Source: Rhabdophis nuchalis
Taxonomy: Eukaryota > Chordata > Lepidosauria > Squamata > Natricidae
Direction: 5' to 3'
Assembly: GCA_039707465.1 (NCBI GenBank)
Contig: CM077644.1
Span: 219,704,962 to 219,768,961 of the forward strand
DNA length: 64,000 bases
The notes under the pieces are model-generated. The model was not told the origin of the DNA. It made no database searches and worked only from the letters and a program-made list of their open reading frames with translations. Positions 1 through 11,929 of the stretch are shown piece after piece. Position 1 is the first letter of the stretch, and the number at the start of each line of letters is the position of its first letter. Both the position numbers and the translations under genes were made by a program.

Positions 1-1243
1 TGCACACTGCAAAGAAATATTGTCTAAGAACAGAAAAGTCCTACTTGCATAGTTGTAGTTATACTGAAACCTTAGAGGTTCTAACTGAATTTATAATGTT
101 TATCATTATAATGTTTATGTTTATACAATAAATGGATATTAAAATGTATTCCCTACTGGTGATAAGCTTGGCTTAATGCTAATCTTAAAATGAGGGTAGA
201 TCAGGTACGGTTGACCTGAGTTTCAAAGGAGAGAAGGAAAAAGCTCTGCAGTTCTGTTCTCATTGCGAGATAATTGGATCTCTATTCTGTTCGGCTCTAT
301 TGAGGACTATCAACTTTGGAAAATGATAAAAATGGAAGCGGGTAAATTTACCATGTCCTTTATCAGTGCTAGGTACTACTATTTGAACTACTCCACATTG
401 AATCTTGCAAGTCAATAGATACATTATGAAAAGTTCTAGTCAAGTCTGCTCTGCATTATTATTGTTTTAACTTGCAGAGTACGTTCACATGATTTTGATG
501 ATACAATCTGTCAGCTGAGAACACTTGCGGTCCACTTATTCAGGATCCAGACCTTCAGTAGATGAACCAAAATGGTTAACCCTTCCTCCTCATCCTATTT
601 GGGCAAGTCCCATTAAGTTTATCGTAAGCATCTGGCTTTCTCTGTACATATCCTGGAGAAAGTCTATATATCTCTCTGTTCTAATTTCTCCCCAAATCCT
701 TAAAAAAAATCAAGATCACTGCTTGACTTCTTTCTTCTGAGGAGTGCATGGAAAAAAATTGAACTTGTTGCCTGGTGTCCTCTCACTTCCTCCACCGTAT
801 GTTTATCATGCATGTCATGCCTTACAGATAAACTACTCTTGTAGTCAATACCCTGCCTCATATCATCTCAGACAAATTGTTGTCCCACCTTTGTTTGAAA
901 ACATGGAGTAGTGAAGACTTCTAACTGCCGAAAACAAGTGGTTCCAATGCTTTCAACTGCTTTCACATCGCCACTCATAAAAGTGGTGTACAGATCCATA
1001 AGAGGTCTCAAATGATAAGGACATAAGGTGTGCAATCTGGGAATTTTGCAATTCCAAAGTACCTCCAATTATAAGAAAAGTCCAATTATGTTATTATGCA
1101 TTTAGAAGCCATTCCCAGCACAGAAATTCATTCTTCTAAATGCAGAAAAAGTCTTTAAGTTTGCTACAAGAAAGTACGGGATACATAGCACAGATGAACA
1201 ACGGCAACTAAACAATCAAAAACAAGATGGTTTTCAACAAGGA

Positions 1244-1249
1244 TTTATT
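1244..1249 (-). terminator. Poly(A) signal of granzyme gene 1
   Basis: AATAAA on the minus strand, about 395 bases past the gene 1 stop codon. The same hexamer in the same context is kept at 16,884, 21,715 and 33,336 for the other copies, which supports a used 3' end. Confidence 0.6.
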
Positions 1250-1642
1250 TTCTTCTACTTTCTGGAAATAAACTACCATTCCATTTGTGATAAACATGGG
1301 AATAACTTTATCTAGCAGAGTAAGTGCACATACAGAGAGAAAAATAAAGAGAAATACTTTCTAGAAACTTGTGCTTAGCTTTTATAAAGGAAAAGAAAAC
1401 TTGGTTACAAAATTGCATTTACATAGAAAACCTAAATACCCAAACTGATCAGTCACTCTCTAGGTGAAGTTATCTGAAATTGCTGTTACTTTTAGCTGGC
1501 AGGCTCAATGATTTTGTGTTGGCTGAGTATGGTGTGACTAGTCAAATGCATCTGGAGGGAAAGGGCTGGAAAAGATTGTCTTAAAGGAATTATAATGAAT
1601 AAATATAATAAAAAAGAATGTCAACATCAAACCATAATTCTA

Positions 1643-4600
1643 TTAACTGCCTTGTATAACACTCTTTATCCAATCAGAATATCTTTCTGTCAGAAGGGTG
1701 TAGACACCAGGATAGAGACGGTTTCCACATCCTTCACCAAAGGCAACGATGGCTCTTTGTTCCCCATTGCACATCAAAGGACCACCAGAATCACCCTGCG
1801 CAAAGGAGGAAAAAGGGGTGGGTAGGGAGAAGAGAAATTCTGCATTATTTGCAGTAATTGTATTTAATGCATTTATTCATTAAATCTCTCTGCTGCCCAT
1901 CTGACTGATAAGCTTTATGCTTTTGTCTTTTAAGGACAATTATAATGTACAATAATGAAAGATTCATGCCATTGCCATCTCCTGGTTAGACTACGGTAGT
2001 TCATTTTACAACGATGGCCCAAAGGTGATTCAAGAGCTGAAATTTGCACCAAGTGCACTGGCCTTCTTGCCGACTTTTGCTAACCAGCTTAGCCATAAAT
2101 GATAACAGTGGGAGATGCTTTGGTTGCTGGCAGGTTCTGTTCAAATTCCAGAGGCTTTTTCTTGTGTAACTTGGGCCTTGGTTTTCTTTGGGAGTATATC
2201 CTTCCAATTTTAGCTGGCTGGGAGAGGGCCCTGTAAGTGCCCCATTCTGTGACTGGTCACAGAATCAAGCTTCTGCCCTGAAGCATGGGAAAAAGTGGCA
2301 AGGCTTCGATTGCCTGATTTTGGCTTCCATATTGACTTTTTTTCACAGTCTGCAAACCTCCCTCCCCCCCCCCATGACTGAGTATCTCTCTTTGTCTCTG
2401 TTCTGTCTACCTTTCTCAGTCAAGCCTATCTTACAGAGATAATGGGGTGGGAAAAGATAGGAAGAGGGAATCCTTGATGGAATTCCACCGAATAGACAAA
2501 TAAACCTTAAACTAAAATGGCACTGTTTAGAAAATAGCTTTAATTCTCACATTACATACATACTTGTCCTTATTTCACGATACCAGAACATGAGTTTAAG
2601 TCAACATATATATTTTTCCCAACATCTTTGAAGGAGAAGTGGAGAGGAGAAGAAATAGGTGTGTATGTTTCTGTGTGCATGTATCTGTGTGTGTGTTTGT
2701 GCTTTAGCTCACTCCCATCACTGCTTTCTTGATGAAGAAATGACCAAATACATTTAGTTGCCTAAAGATACAATCTATTCTACAAGTGTGAATTCTGAAT
2801 AGGTTAAGAATGTTGCCACATTTAGGCAGACAAGATGCCAGTTACACTTCATAGGAAGTGATAGGAAGATTTTACTAATTTTACAGTGGTTATTCCTGTA
2901 GTGTAGGACTTTGATTTGTTAGAACACTAGAATTTATTTTATTTTATTTTAATAAATTTATATCCCGCCCTTCTCCACAGAGGACCCAGAAGCAGGCAAG
3001 TAGGATTACTCAATTGTTCAAATTCTGCTTTCGGTATATTATTTTTGAATTTCAAACATTCAGAGCAGGTAGATAGATATACTTACTTGACATGCATCCT
3101 TGCCTCCTCTCTTGTCACCAGCACAGACCATATTCATTGTCACTTTTGGCTTGGAATTGTAGTGCTTTCGACCATTGCAGATGTTTCTTGCAATGACAGT
3201 GACATTAACTTCACGGAGGACATATGACAGTGTTTTACTTCCACTCTGAGTAGTCCCCCAACCAGCTACCAGGCACTGTGTTCCTGGCTTGAGGTCACTA
3301 TACACCCGAGGAAGCTTGACGATGGCAACATTCTGGTTAGGTTTTGCTTGTTTATTAAGCTTAAATGAGAAAAGAGGGAAGGCAAAAAAGATTAACCCTT
3401 ACATTAACAGTCAATATGGTATGTAATGCATCAGATGTTAGACTTGCACCTTGGAAAGTCGCCCTATCTCAGCCTGACCTACATTACAATATTGTGCAGA
3501 TGCAATGGGTCTGAGAAACAACATTGATACCATCTGAGCCCCTTGCAAAAAAAACAAACTATAACAGGAATAGTAACAAGATTAATACTTTGAACTTTAT
3601 CAATATGGATAATTTTACACCTTCTGATCATTTATGTAGAAATAAGAATTCCTCCCTCCTGCTCTCCATCTCTGAAATGAAAGGGAAAAGCATATTTCCA
3701 ACACATAAGGTGTGAGAATATTCTTTATTTCACTGCTGCCATTATCATGGTGGTTCCTATGCCAATGAAATGGGCCTCAACTGTTAGGCCCCTCTTATCG
3801 GCTGATTGTCAGCCCTTTGAGGTAGGCCAGATCAACAACATGAGTCAATAATTGTTTCTTTTACTCCCCCTCCCATATCAAGGCTAGAGCTAAATCCCTT
3901 GTACACTGCTTTCTGCAAGGGTAGGTATAGCTGTGTCAGGGCTGCCTCATCCATTCCCTAGGAAAGAAAAACCCTTGGCTCCAGAGATTCAGAAAAAAGG
4001 TACCTTCACCAGGAGAGAACCAAATGCAACAAGTTTCAGGCAAGATCTGAGGCAAAGCGCACGAAGCAGCAAATGAAACAGATTGCAGAGCACAATCCTC
4101 TTGCAGCTAGGCAACTCTGGCTCTGCATATGTAAGTTAGAAGAAATGGCCTTGTAGGGATAAGCAAAGCCCATAACCATAGTCGCAAAGCTGTAATGAAA
4201 AATTCTCCACTGACCCCACCCCCATGGCAGATAGCAGCAGGGTAGCTGAATTCAGCCCACTATAACAGAGGCTTTAGTTCCAGTCCTAAATGTGGTTGTA
4301 ATTTAAGGACTCCATGTATCCATAAAGAAAAGGAGAAATCATTCTTGCTGTCCTTCACATGTATATTATTTATGTATAACCTTTAGAATATACCTGAAGA
4401 AGCATAATGTCATTCTCCTTTGTGACATTATCATGGCATGGATGAGGAATTTTCTTATTAACTTTGAAAACTTGTTTTGTTTTGTCTCTTTCTGAATGAA
4501 TTCCAAGAATAACCTCAGTGTCCTGTGTTCTAAAAAGCAAAGAGGGTAAATAAGAATTGAGTAAAATTTATTTCTAGCAAGAATAGTACATTATAATCTC

Positions 4601-5650
4601 AGCTGAAGGATATCAAGTTTTATCATTTGGCAGTTCAATCTTCTGTGTTTCTTCAGAAATAATTTCCACTGTATTTAACATTGTTTATATCTTGGCACAT
4701 AAATTTAAAATTTGGAGTCAGCAGGCTTTACTTCAATTTTCATTGGAGTATTATTTCAACAGTGAAAGTAAATATATATTTTGATCGAAGATGCAAAATA
4801 TTTTCAATGGCCTATTTCTGGCTATGTTCAAAAATAAATTATAATACATGAACATTCACACCTATGTATGGATATTTTTTAAATTTGGGGATTTTAATCT
4901 GGTTTTAGCACAGGTTCTATTGAATTAGTTTTTTAAATTTTATATGATGTTTTGTATGTATTTTAATTTTCCTGTGCGCCGCCCTGGGTCCGTTTGGAGA
5001 AGGGCGGGGTATAAATTGAATAAATATAAATATAATATAATATTTGGGAGGTGGAAAATCAAAGGGAGGTCAAATTATTTGCAATTTTCAGAAAAACAAG
5101 ACACCAATAATGTGCAGGGAGGCATGTGCTATTAATGCCATGCTTTGCTCTACATGGAAAAGAAACAATTGGAAGATGCTTTTAATTTCTCTAATATCAT
5201 CTATGAAAGTTGATTACAATCTCTGGCTAATAATTATGCCAGCACAATCTTTATCTGCTATTTTACCAAGGTTTTTGGTTTATCCCAGTTTGTCCCTACT
5301 GTGCCTTATGGCCCTTCATCTGGCTAGACCCCAACCATAGGGGTCTAGTTTTTTGGTGTGTGGGTGTGGTCAGAATTATTCCTATTGGGTTTTATGATCA
5401 TGGGATTAGAAAAGAAGTATGAGAAACCAATATTGCATATGGTAACTGTGGCGAGATTATTGCATGCAAGAGATTGGGAAAGTACAGTAATCGAATATCT
5501 ACAATGGAAGTTAGGATTATAACATTAACTTGTATGGTTTTTAAGACTGCCTGTGCGCTGCCCTGGGTCCTTGCCAGGAGAAGGGTGGGGTATAAATTTG
5601 AAAATAAATAAATAAATAAATTAACTGAACTGAAAAAATAGCAAAGTCTT

Positions 5651-5720
<70 letters not shown>

Positions 5721-6543
5721 CATCCATCCATCCATCCATCCATCCATCCATCCATCCATCCATCCATCCATCCATCCATCCATCCATCCATCCATCCACC
5801 CACCCACCCACCCACCCACCTACCTACCTACCTACCTATCAAGATTTTAAAAAGAAATAAATAAAAACCTAGCAAACTTACATTTTGCAGTGAGCTGCTG
5901 TTAATACCCAGTTTAGTTTGATCAGGGTCCCCCCACAAGGTTCTGGGTATTTGATCTTGGCCATAAAAGGTCTTGAATGTGGAACTGATTCTTTTCCTCC
6001 AATGATCTGGACACAGTGATCTAAACAGAATGAAGAAGCCAAGCTAATGATGAGTCACAAAATACAACTTTAATTAATCCATTAGCTAAAGAGGAAAAAG
6101 GAGCCAACAGGTAAATGTTTCATCATACAAAGTGTTCACAGTTTGTCTTATAGTTGCTTATCACCAACAGATCAAAACAATATTTTTCTTTTTTGCACTT
6201 ATAAACATATTACACCCTTTTAGATTGCTTTTCTAGTTTGTCTAATAAAACTACCCTCTTAACATTGTAGCTTTGAATCTCTCCTGTGGGCCTTCTACTG
6301 TCAGTATCAGTTCAGCCTGAAGGAGACCTGAGCTATTTTCTCTTCATCACAGTCCAAATTCAAGGAGAAATCCATACATTTGAAACAAACTGTGTAGCTT
6401 ATCTGCTTACCTTTTCCTTGATTGTTCTAAAGTGACATTATCAGAAATGAAAAGAATTGAACAAGTATAATTTAGCACTTACCTCCTGGAATACTGAAGA
6501 GAAAAATCACAACAGTGAACCACGAGCCCATTAGAAGAACCAT
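1643..6543 (-). CDS. GZMA: Granzyme A-like serine protease, gene 1 (five exons, intact)
   Basis: Secreted cytotoxic-granule protease of the chymotrypsin fold (family S1). Coding exons on the minus strand are 6543-6483, 6020-5882, 4529-4394, 3359-3087 and 1795-1643, all with AG/GT borders and matching phases (1, 2, 0, 0), giving 253 residues. Exon 1 is a hydrophobic signal peptide starting MVLLMGSW. Exon 2 has the mature N-terminus IIGG after Val-Gln and the catalytic His in TAAHC. Exon 3 has the Asp in NDIMLL. Exon 4 ends KDACQ (Asp189, tryptic specificity). Exon 5 opens GDSGGP. Exon 3 has HPCHD, whose Cys aligns with the inter-chain cysteine of mammalian granzyme A. Exon 4 ([19 protein letters not shown]) is closer to granzyme A than K. 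Ser214 is replaced by Ala (VAFG). A minus-strand AATAAA lies at 1249-1244. Introns 2 and 4 hold LINE tails and an intron-2 microsatellite. Structure is certain from sequence; activity is inferred. Confidence 0.93.
2939..2992 (-). mobile_element. L2/CR1-group LINE 3' tail in gene 1 intron 4
   Basis: TTTTA repeats followed by the family 3' signature TATCCCGCCCTTCTCC (reverse orientation). An equivalent copy is at about 18,575-18,640 in unit 2. Units 3 and 4 read straight from CTAGAA to GCA(G/T)G at this point, so insertion occurred in the ancestor of units 1 and 2. Confidence 0.75.
4876..5040 (+). mobile_element. L2/CR1-group LINE 3' end in gene 1 intron 2
   Basis: About 160 bases ending CCGCCCTGGGTCC, GAAGGGCGGGGTATAAATTG and AATA repeats, the 3' end of the LINE family seen at 8.2, 46.7 and 56.9 kb. 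Absent from the same intron of gene 3, whose sequence continues GGATATTCGGGAGG. Confidence 0.75.
5531..5625 (+). mobile_element. L2/CR1-group LINE 3' end (second) in gene 1 intron 2
   Basis: Short 3' end with CTGTGCGCTGCCCTGGGTCC and a tail of AAATA repeats. It is flanked by a probable duplication of ATTAACT; unit 4 has the uninterrupted ATTAACTGAACTTG. Confidence 0.75.
5650..5839. repeat. Compound tetranucleotide microsatellite TATC/CATC/CACC/TACC
   Basis: About 190 bases of TATC, then CATC, CACC and TACC repeats in intron 2 of gene 1. The phased switches (T to C at one position at a time) suggest stepwise mutation of one original tract. The tract is not present in the other copies. Confidence 0.95.
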
Positions 6544-6579
6544 CTTTGCCTTTTTGTATTTCTCCACATCAAAGTACAG

Positions 6580-6617
6580 AATATATATATATACTGAGGA
6601 AGGTAAGGAAGTGGTTA
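6580..6617 (-). promoter_or_regulatory. Gene 1 core promoter: TA-repeat TATA plus ETS/RUNX-like motif
   Basis: Reading upstream from the gene 1 ATG (6543), a run of TA dinucleotides at about 6580-6594 can serve as a TATA box, and AGGAAGTGGTTA (plus strand, 6606-6617) lies 63 bases upstream of the ATG. GGAAGT fits an ETS site and the overlapping GTGGTT a RUNX half-site; composites of this type drive many cytotoxic-lymphocyte genes. The same pair recurs at the same distance before genes 3 and 4. Confidence 0.5.
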
Positions 6618-8161
6618 TTTTGTCATACTTAACTAACATGGTTAATGAGGTGGAAAACAAAAGATATGAGAGAATACGTTAGTTTTCATGTCTGCATTTA
6701 ACTGTGTGTGAGAGAGATGTGTGGTTTTGGTTGCTGACTAAAAATTGTAGGACGAGGATATTGAACCAAATAAAACATCATAATTTATCTCTTTATTCTG
6801 AGCAAAGTTGCATTAATAAAAAAAAAATGAGTTTCCCAGTCTACATACATGCAGATAAAATGTTTGATGTGTGGCTGCTCCTCCAGCTACAATGAAGAGG
6901 TTCTCTAGACAAACTCTTATTAATTCAGTGAGTGATGATTCTGCATGGACAATTTTGATGAAACAAAAGTCATTCTAAATATAACTTGTTTTATGTGACT
7001 TCCTCTCCCATCATTTCCATTAACAAAGACAACCCCACTTTTGCCTTTGAAATGCTTAAGTTTTCAAAGTTACAGTCTGATTGTTATAGGGTGGCTACCA
7101 TAAGCTCTATAGTATTGGGGCCATCCATGGAGTCGGTCTGTTTTTGGAAAGATTTTTCATTACTCCTCTGCCTCCTGGCACCTTTGATCATTTTAAGCAT
7201 TTCATATCCGTTAGAAAATCAAGCATTATAGCATCTTTATAGTCTCTCTCTATATCTCCTAGAAAAAGTTAGTGTCTTTTGTTATATTCATGAAATTTCC
7301 ATGCTGTCGATACATTATTTACTGTAGCTCAGAAGGGCAAGCAGTGCTATACCACCAAGTCTGTTATCAATTTGGAGCATATACATATGAATGCTTGTAA
7401 CCATTCAGAAAGTTTTATGCTGCTCATTTGAAGACCAGGTTTACCCTCATGGCCATCATGGATCAAGCTGCTGCATCTATTTATCTGTCTATTTTAGGAT
7501 TATTGTTTTTTTCCCCATGCAATGAGATGTCCCATGAAATGCCTCCCCATGCAATTAGTGTTTCCAATTGCAGAGAAGGCATTATACCAGTTTTACTGGG
7601 TGGGCAGCCGAGTGAAAATGGGCGAATTTGTTTCAGAGATGATGGCATCTTCCTCCTCTACCTTATGAATACAGTGTGACAAGCTCCTTCTAGGCTTCTT
7701 AGTCCATTGGCTTCATCTATATAAATAAAAATGTAAAATAGTTTGTACGAATCCACTAATCTCAAAAACTACTGGGCCGATTTAAACGAAACTTTCAGAC
7801 AACGTAGCCAAGGACTTCCGATAATAGAATAGCTAATACAAATTACACACACAAAAATGTACTCACTGAAATGTGATTTAACATCCCTGTAGCCACGCCC
7901 ATCAAACTGCTTTTCAACTGTCTTTCGCAAGTGTTGGAAAAGGCCTCATACGGCGGCCTCTTGGGGCCAAAAAGGCACAGAGGATAGCAAACTCCCAGGT
8001 AGCCCATAGAGAGGGGGGGAAAGAGAAATTCTGCTCAGGACTGTTCTCTGAGGTAAAAAAAAAGGAGGCAGGCAGCTGCTTTAAACTGTTTAATACGGAC
8101 TGAACCAAACTGTAACAAAGAATCACCCATCTGACAGCAAAGAATCACCCATCTGACAGCG

Positions 8162-10272
8162 ATGAAACGCCGCAAGAGATGCCTAGAGGGAAGATGGAGG
8201 GCTACTCGCTCCGAATCTGACCGGACACAGGTAAGAGCCCATTTACGGACTTACATTGTGGCGCTGAGAGTGGCCAAACGCCATCATTGCGCCACTCTCA
8301 TAGCATCCGCAGAAAACCGCCCTGCCGCCCTGTTTAGGGTGACCCGTTCCCTCCTGCAACAGAGGGTGCGGGAAGCCCCGCTACAGGGTAGAGCAGAAGA
8401 ATTTGTGACTTTTCTGCAGGACAAAACCACTCAGATACAGAACGAGCTAGCCCCCATTCGTGGCCCAGTGGGATGCCACGAGGCTGATCTTATTTGGGAG
8501 GAATTTGACTCCGTTGCTTCTGAGGATATGGACAGGTTACGTGGACGACTGCGAGCCACCACATGTTTATTGGACCCGTGTCCCTCCTGGCTTGTACTGG
8601 CATCCTGGGAGATGACACGAGGCTGGCTCCAAGAGGTTGTCAACGCTTCTTTAAGTGAGGGTTCCTTGCCTGCTTCCCTAAAAGAGGCTATGGTGAGGCC
8701 CCTCCTTAAGAAGCCCTCTTTGGACCCAGCTCTTTTAACCAACTATCGTCCCGTCTCCAACCTTCCCTTTCTGGCGAAGGTTGTTGAGAGTGTGGTGGCA
8801 CAACAGTTTCCCCGTCACCTGGAGGAAGTTGATTATCTAGACCCGCGCCAGTCCGGCTTTCGGCCCGGGCATAGCACCGAGACGGCATTGGTCGCATTGG
8901 TGGATGATCTCTGGAGGGCCAGAGATGGGGGTTGTTCCTCCAGCCTGGTCCTATTAGACCTCTCGGCGGCTTTCGATACCATCGACCATGGTATCCTATT
9001 GCATCGGCTGGGGGGGTTGGGGGTGGGAGGCACCGTTTTACGGTGGTTCTCCTCCTACCTCTCTGGCCGATCGCAATTTGTGTTGGCAGGAGAGCAGAGG
9101 TCGACCCCGAGACCCCTCACATGTGGGGTGCCTCAGGGGTCGGTCCTCTCGCCTCTCCTGTTTAATGCATACATGAAGCCGCTGGGTGAGATCATCCGTG
9201 GTTTCGGGGTAGAGTACCATCTCTACGCTGATGATACTCAGCTGTATATATCTACCTCAAACCACCCCAACGATGCCGTAGCGGTGATGTGCCAGTGCCT
9301 GGAAGCCGTGCGGATCTGGATGGGAAGTAACGGACTCAACCCGACCAAGACCGAGTGGCTGTGGTTTCCGGCTGCCCGATTCAACCAGCTTTCTCCAACG
9401 CTGGCCATAGGGGGCGAACATCTTGCCCCTGTGGATGGGGCGCGCAATTTGGGAGTCCTCCTGGATACCCGGCTGTCTATGGAAGAGCAAGTGACAGCCG
9501 TGGCCAGGAGGGCGTTTTACCAGGTTCGCCTGGTTCGCCAATTGCGCCCCCTATTGGATCGGGACGCCCTTCGCACAGTCACTCATGCCCTCGTGACATC
9601 CCGACTGGACTACTGTAACTCTCTCTACATGGGGCTCCCCTTGAGGTGCACCCGGAGGCTTCAGTTAGTTCAGAATGCAGCCGCGCGAGCAATTATGGGA
9701 ACCACTAGGTTTACCCATGTAACACCGCTCTTGCGCGAGCTGCACTGGCTGCCTGTCGTCTTCCGGGTGCGCTTCAAGGTGTTAGTTATCATCTTTAAAG
9801 CGCTCCATGGCTCGGGACCTAGCTACCTGCGGGATCGGATCCTGCCTCACACATCCTCACGGCCGATTCGCTCCCACAGAGAGGGACTTCTCCGGGTGCC
9901 GTCCACTAGACTTTGTCAGCGGGCGACGCCCAGGGGAAGGGCTCTCTCTGTGGCGGGCCCGGCCCTCTGGAACGACCTTCCCCCCGATATTAGAACGACC
10001 ACGGACCTCCGCTCCTTCCGCCTGAAATTGAAGACTCATCTTTTCCGCCTGGCCGGCCTAGGGTAGTCTCTCTCTCTATGGGTTTTTTAATTGTTTATTT
10101 ATATTTAGTGGGGATTTTTAGTTAATGGGATTTTAGCACAGGAATTAGTTTAATCTGTTTTAAATTGTATGTATTTTGTATATTTATTGTTTTTATTCTC
10201 CCTGTGCACCGCCCCGAGTCCCTGTGGGGAGAGGGAGCGGTTAATAAATTCAACTTTATTATTATTATTATT
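8162..10272 (+). mobile_element. L2/CR1-group LINE, 5'-truncated, with intact RT ORF (634 aa)
   Basis: One open frame (8162-10066) encodes most of ORF2 after the endonuclease: linker, reverse transcriptase and C-terminal region. Visible RT motifs are LLDLSAAFDTIDHGILL, GVPQGSVLSPLLFN, YHLYADDTQLYI (catalytic YADD) and LGVLLDTRLS. The C-terminal part includes LDYCNSLYMGLPL and LQLVQNAAARAI, typical of the CR1/L2 group. The apurinic endonuclease is missing, so it is a truncated copy and the ATG is probably accidental. The 3' end has CCGCCCCGAGTCCC and an ATT-repeat tail. A 22-base sequence ending CATCTGACAGC is directly repeated just before the ORF (about 8,117-8,160). An uninterrupted frame suggests a young copy or descent from one. 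Confidence 0.85.
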
Positions 10273-10274
10273 AT

Positions 10275-11760
10275 AAATACAGTTTAATAAAAGAGGGACT
10301 AGGGAAGACAGGAAAGCAGCCTTACAATATCTCAGGGGTTGCCCCAAAGAAGAGGAAGTCAAGCTATTCACCAAGGCACCTGAGGGCAGAATAAGAAGCA
10401 ATGGGTGGAAACTAATCAAGGAGAGAAGCAACCTAGAACTGAGGGCAAATTTCATGGCAGTGAGAACTATTAACCAGTGGAACATCTTGCCACCAGAAGT
10501 TATGGATGCCCCAACACTGGATGTGTTTTTAAGAAGAGACTGGAAAACCATTTGTCTGAAACGGCATAGGGTCTCCTGCTTGAGCAGCGGGGTTGGACTA
10601 GATGACCTCCAAGGTCCCTTCCAACTCTGCTATTGTATTATTGTATTATAGTAGATAGGGGAATAGAGAGACAGGGAGAAATACAGTTTAATAAAAGAGG
10701 GACTAGGGAAGACATGATAGCAGCCTTCCAATATCTCAGGGGTTGCCCCAAAGAAGAGGAAGTCAAGCTATTCACCCAGGCACCTGAGGGCAGAACAAGA
10801 AGCAATGGGTGGAAACTAATCAAGGAGAGAAGCAACCTAGAACTGAGGGCAAATTTCCTGGCAGTGAGAACTATTAACCAGTGGGACATCTTGCCACCAG
10901 AAGTTATGGATGCCCCAACACTGAAGAGAGAAGAGACTGGGAAACCATTTGTCTGAAACGGCATAGGGTCTCCTGCTTGAGCAGCGGGGTTGGACTAGAT
11001 GACCTCCAAGGTCCCTTCCAACTCTGCTATTGTATTATTGTATTACAGTAGATAGGGGAATAGAGAGACAGGGAGAAATACAGTTTAATAAAAGAGGGAC
11101 TAGGGAAGACATGATAGCAGCCTTCCAATATCTCAGGGGTTGCCCCAAAGAAGAGGAAGTCAAGCTATTCTCCAAGGCACCTGAGGACAGGACAAGAAGC
11201 AATGGGTGGAAACTAATCAAGGAGAGAAGCAACTTAGAACTGAGCAGAAATTTCCTGACAGTTAGAACAATTAATCAGTGGAACAACTTGCCTCCAGAAG
11301 TTGTGAATGCCCCAACACTGGAAGTCTTCAAGAAGATGTTGGATAGCCATTAGTCTGAAATGGTATAGGGCAGTGATGGCTAACCTTTTTTGGCTCACGT
11401 GCCAATAGCAGGGGGAGTGCAGGGGCGATGTGCACAGGTGTGTCACATCCATAATGCTATGTGCATGACCACCTGCATTTGGCATGCTTTTTACGTCATC
11501 CCCAGGCTCCAGAGGGTTTATAGTAGCCTGGGGAGGGTGAAAACAGCCTTCCCTCACCTCCAGAGGCCAAAAAAAGGCCTCAAAAGAAGGCCTAAATCAG
11601 CTGGCCAGGGCACACATACAAACTGAAGCTGACAGGGCAATGCCTCGAGTGGCCTAAGAAATGGTTCCGTGTGCCACCTGTGGCACCCGTGCCATAGGTT
11701 CGCCATCATGGGTATAGGGCTTCCTGCCTAGCAGGGAGTTGGACTAGATGACCCCCAAGG
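10275..11760 (+). repeat. Three tandem CR1 LINE 3' fragments (about 400-base unit)
   Basis: Units start at 10,275, 10,679 and 11,076 with AAATACAGTTTAATAAAAGA and end in the CR1 3' signature GGTTGGACTAGATGACC, CCTTCCAACTCTG. Each encodes the same end of CR1 ORF2 (KLIKERSNLEL, RTINQW, LPPEV). Units are joined by TAGATAGGGGAATAGAGAGAC, a motif resembling the array at 11.76-12.48 kb. The third unit is split by the hAT element at 11,371-11,711. Perfect head-to-tail order with the same linker shows tandem amplification, not three independent insertions. Confidence 0.88.
11371..11711 (+). mobile_element. hAT-type miniature element inside CR1 unit 3
   Basis: Imperfect terminal inverted repeats (CAGTGATGGC and GCCATCATGG) and an 8-bp target duplication GTATAGGG (11,363-11,370 and 11,712-11,719). 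The interior includes GGTGGCACGTGTGCC-like sequence and no ORF. A related copy lies at 12,967-13,303. Confidence 0.82.
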
Positions 11761-11819
11761 GATAGATAGAGAGGCAGAAATAAGGTAGGTATGTAGGTAG
11801 GTGGATAGATGGATAGATG

Positions 11820-11867
<48 letters not shown>

Positions 11868-11869
11868 CA

Positions 11870-11929
<60 letters not shown>

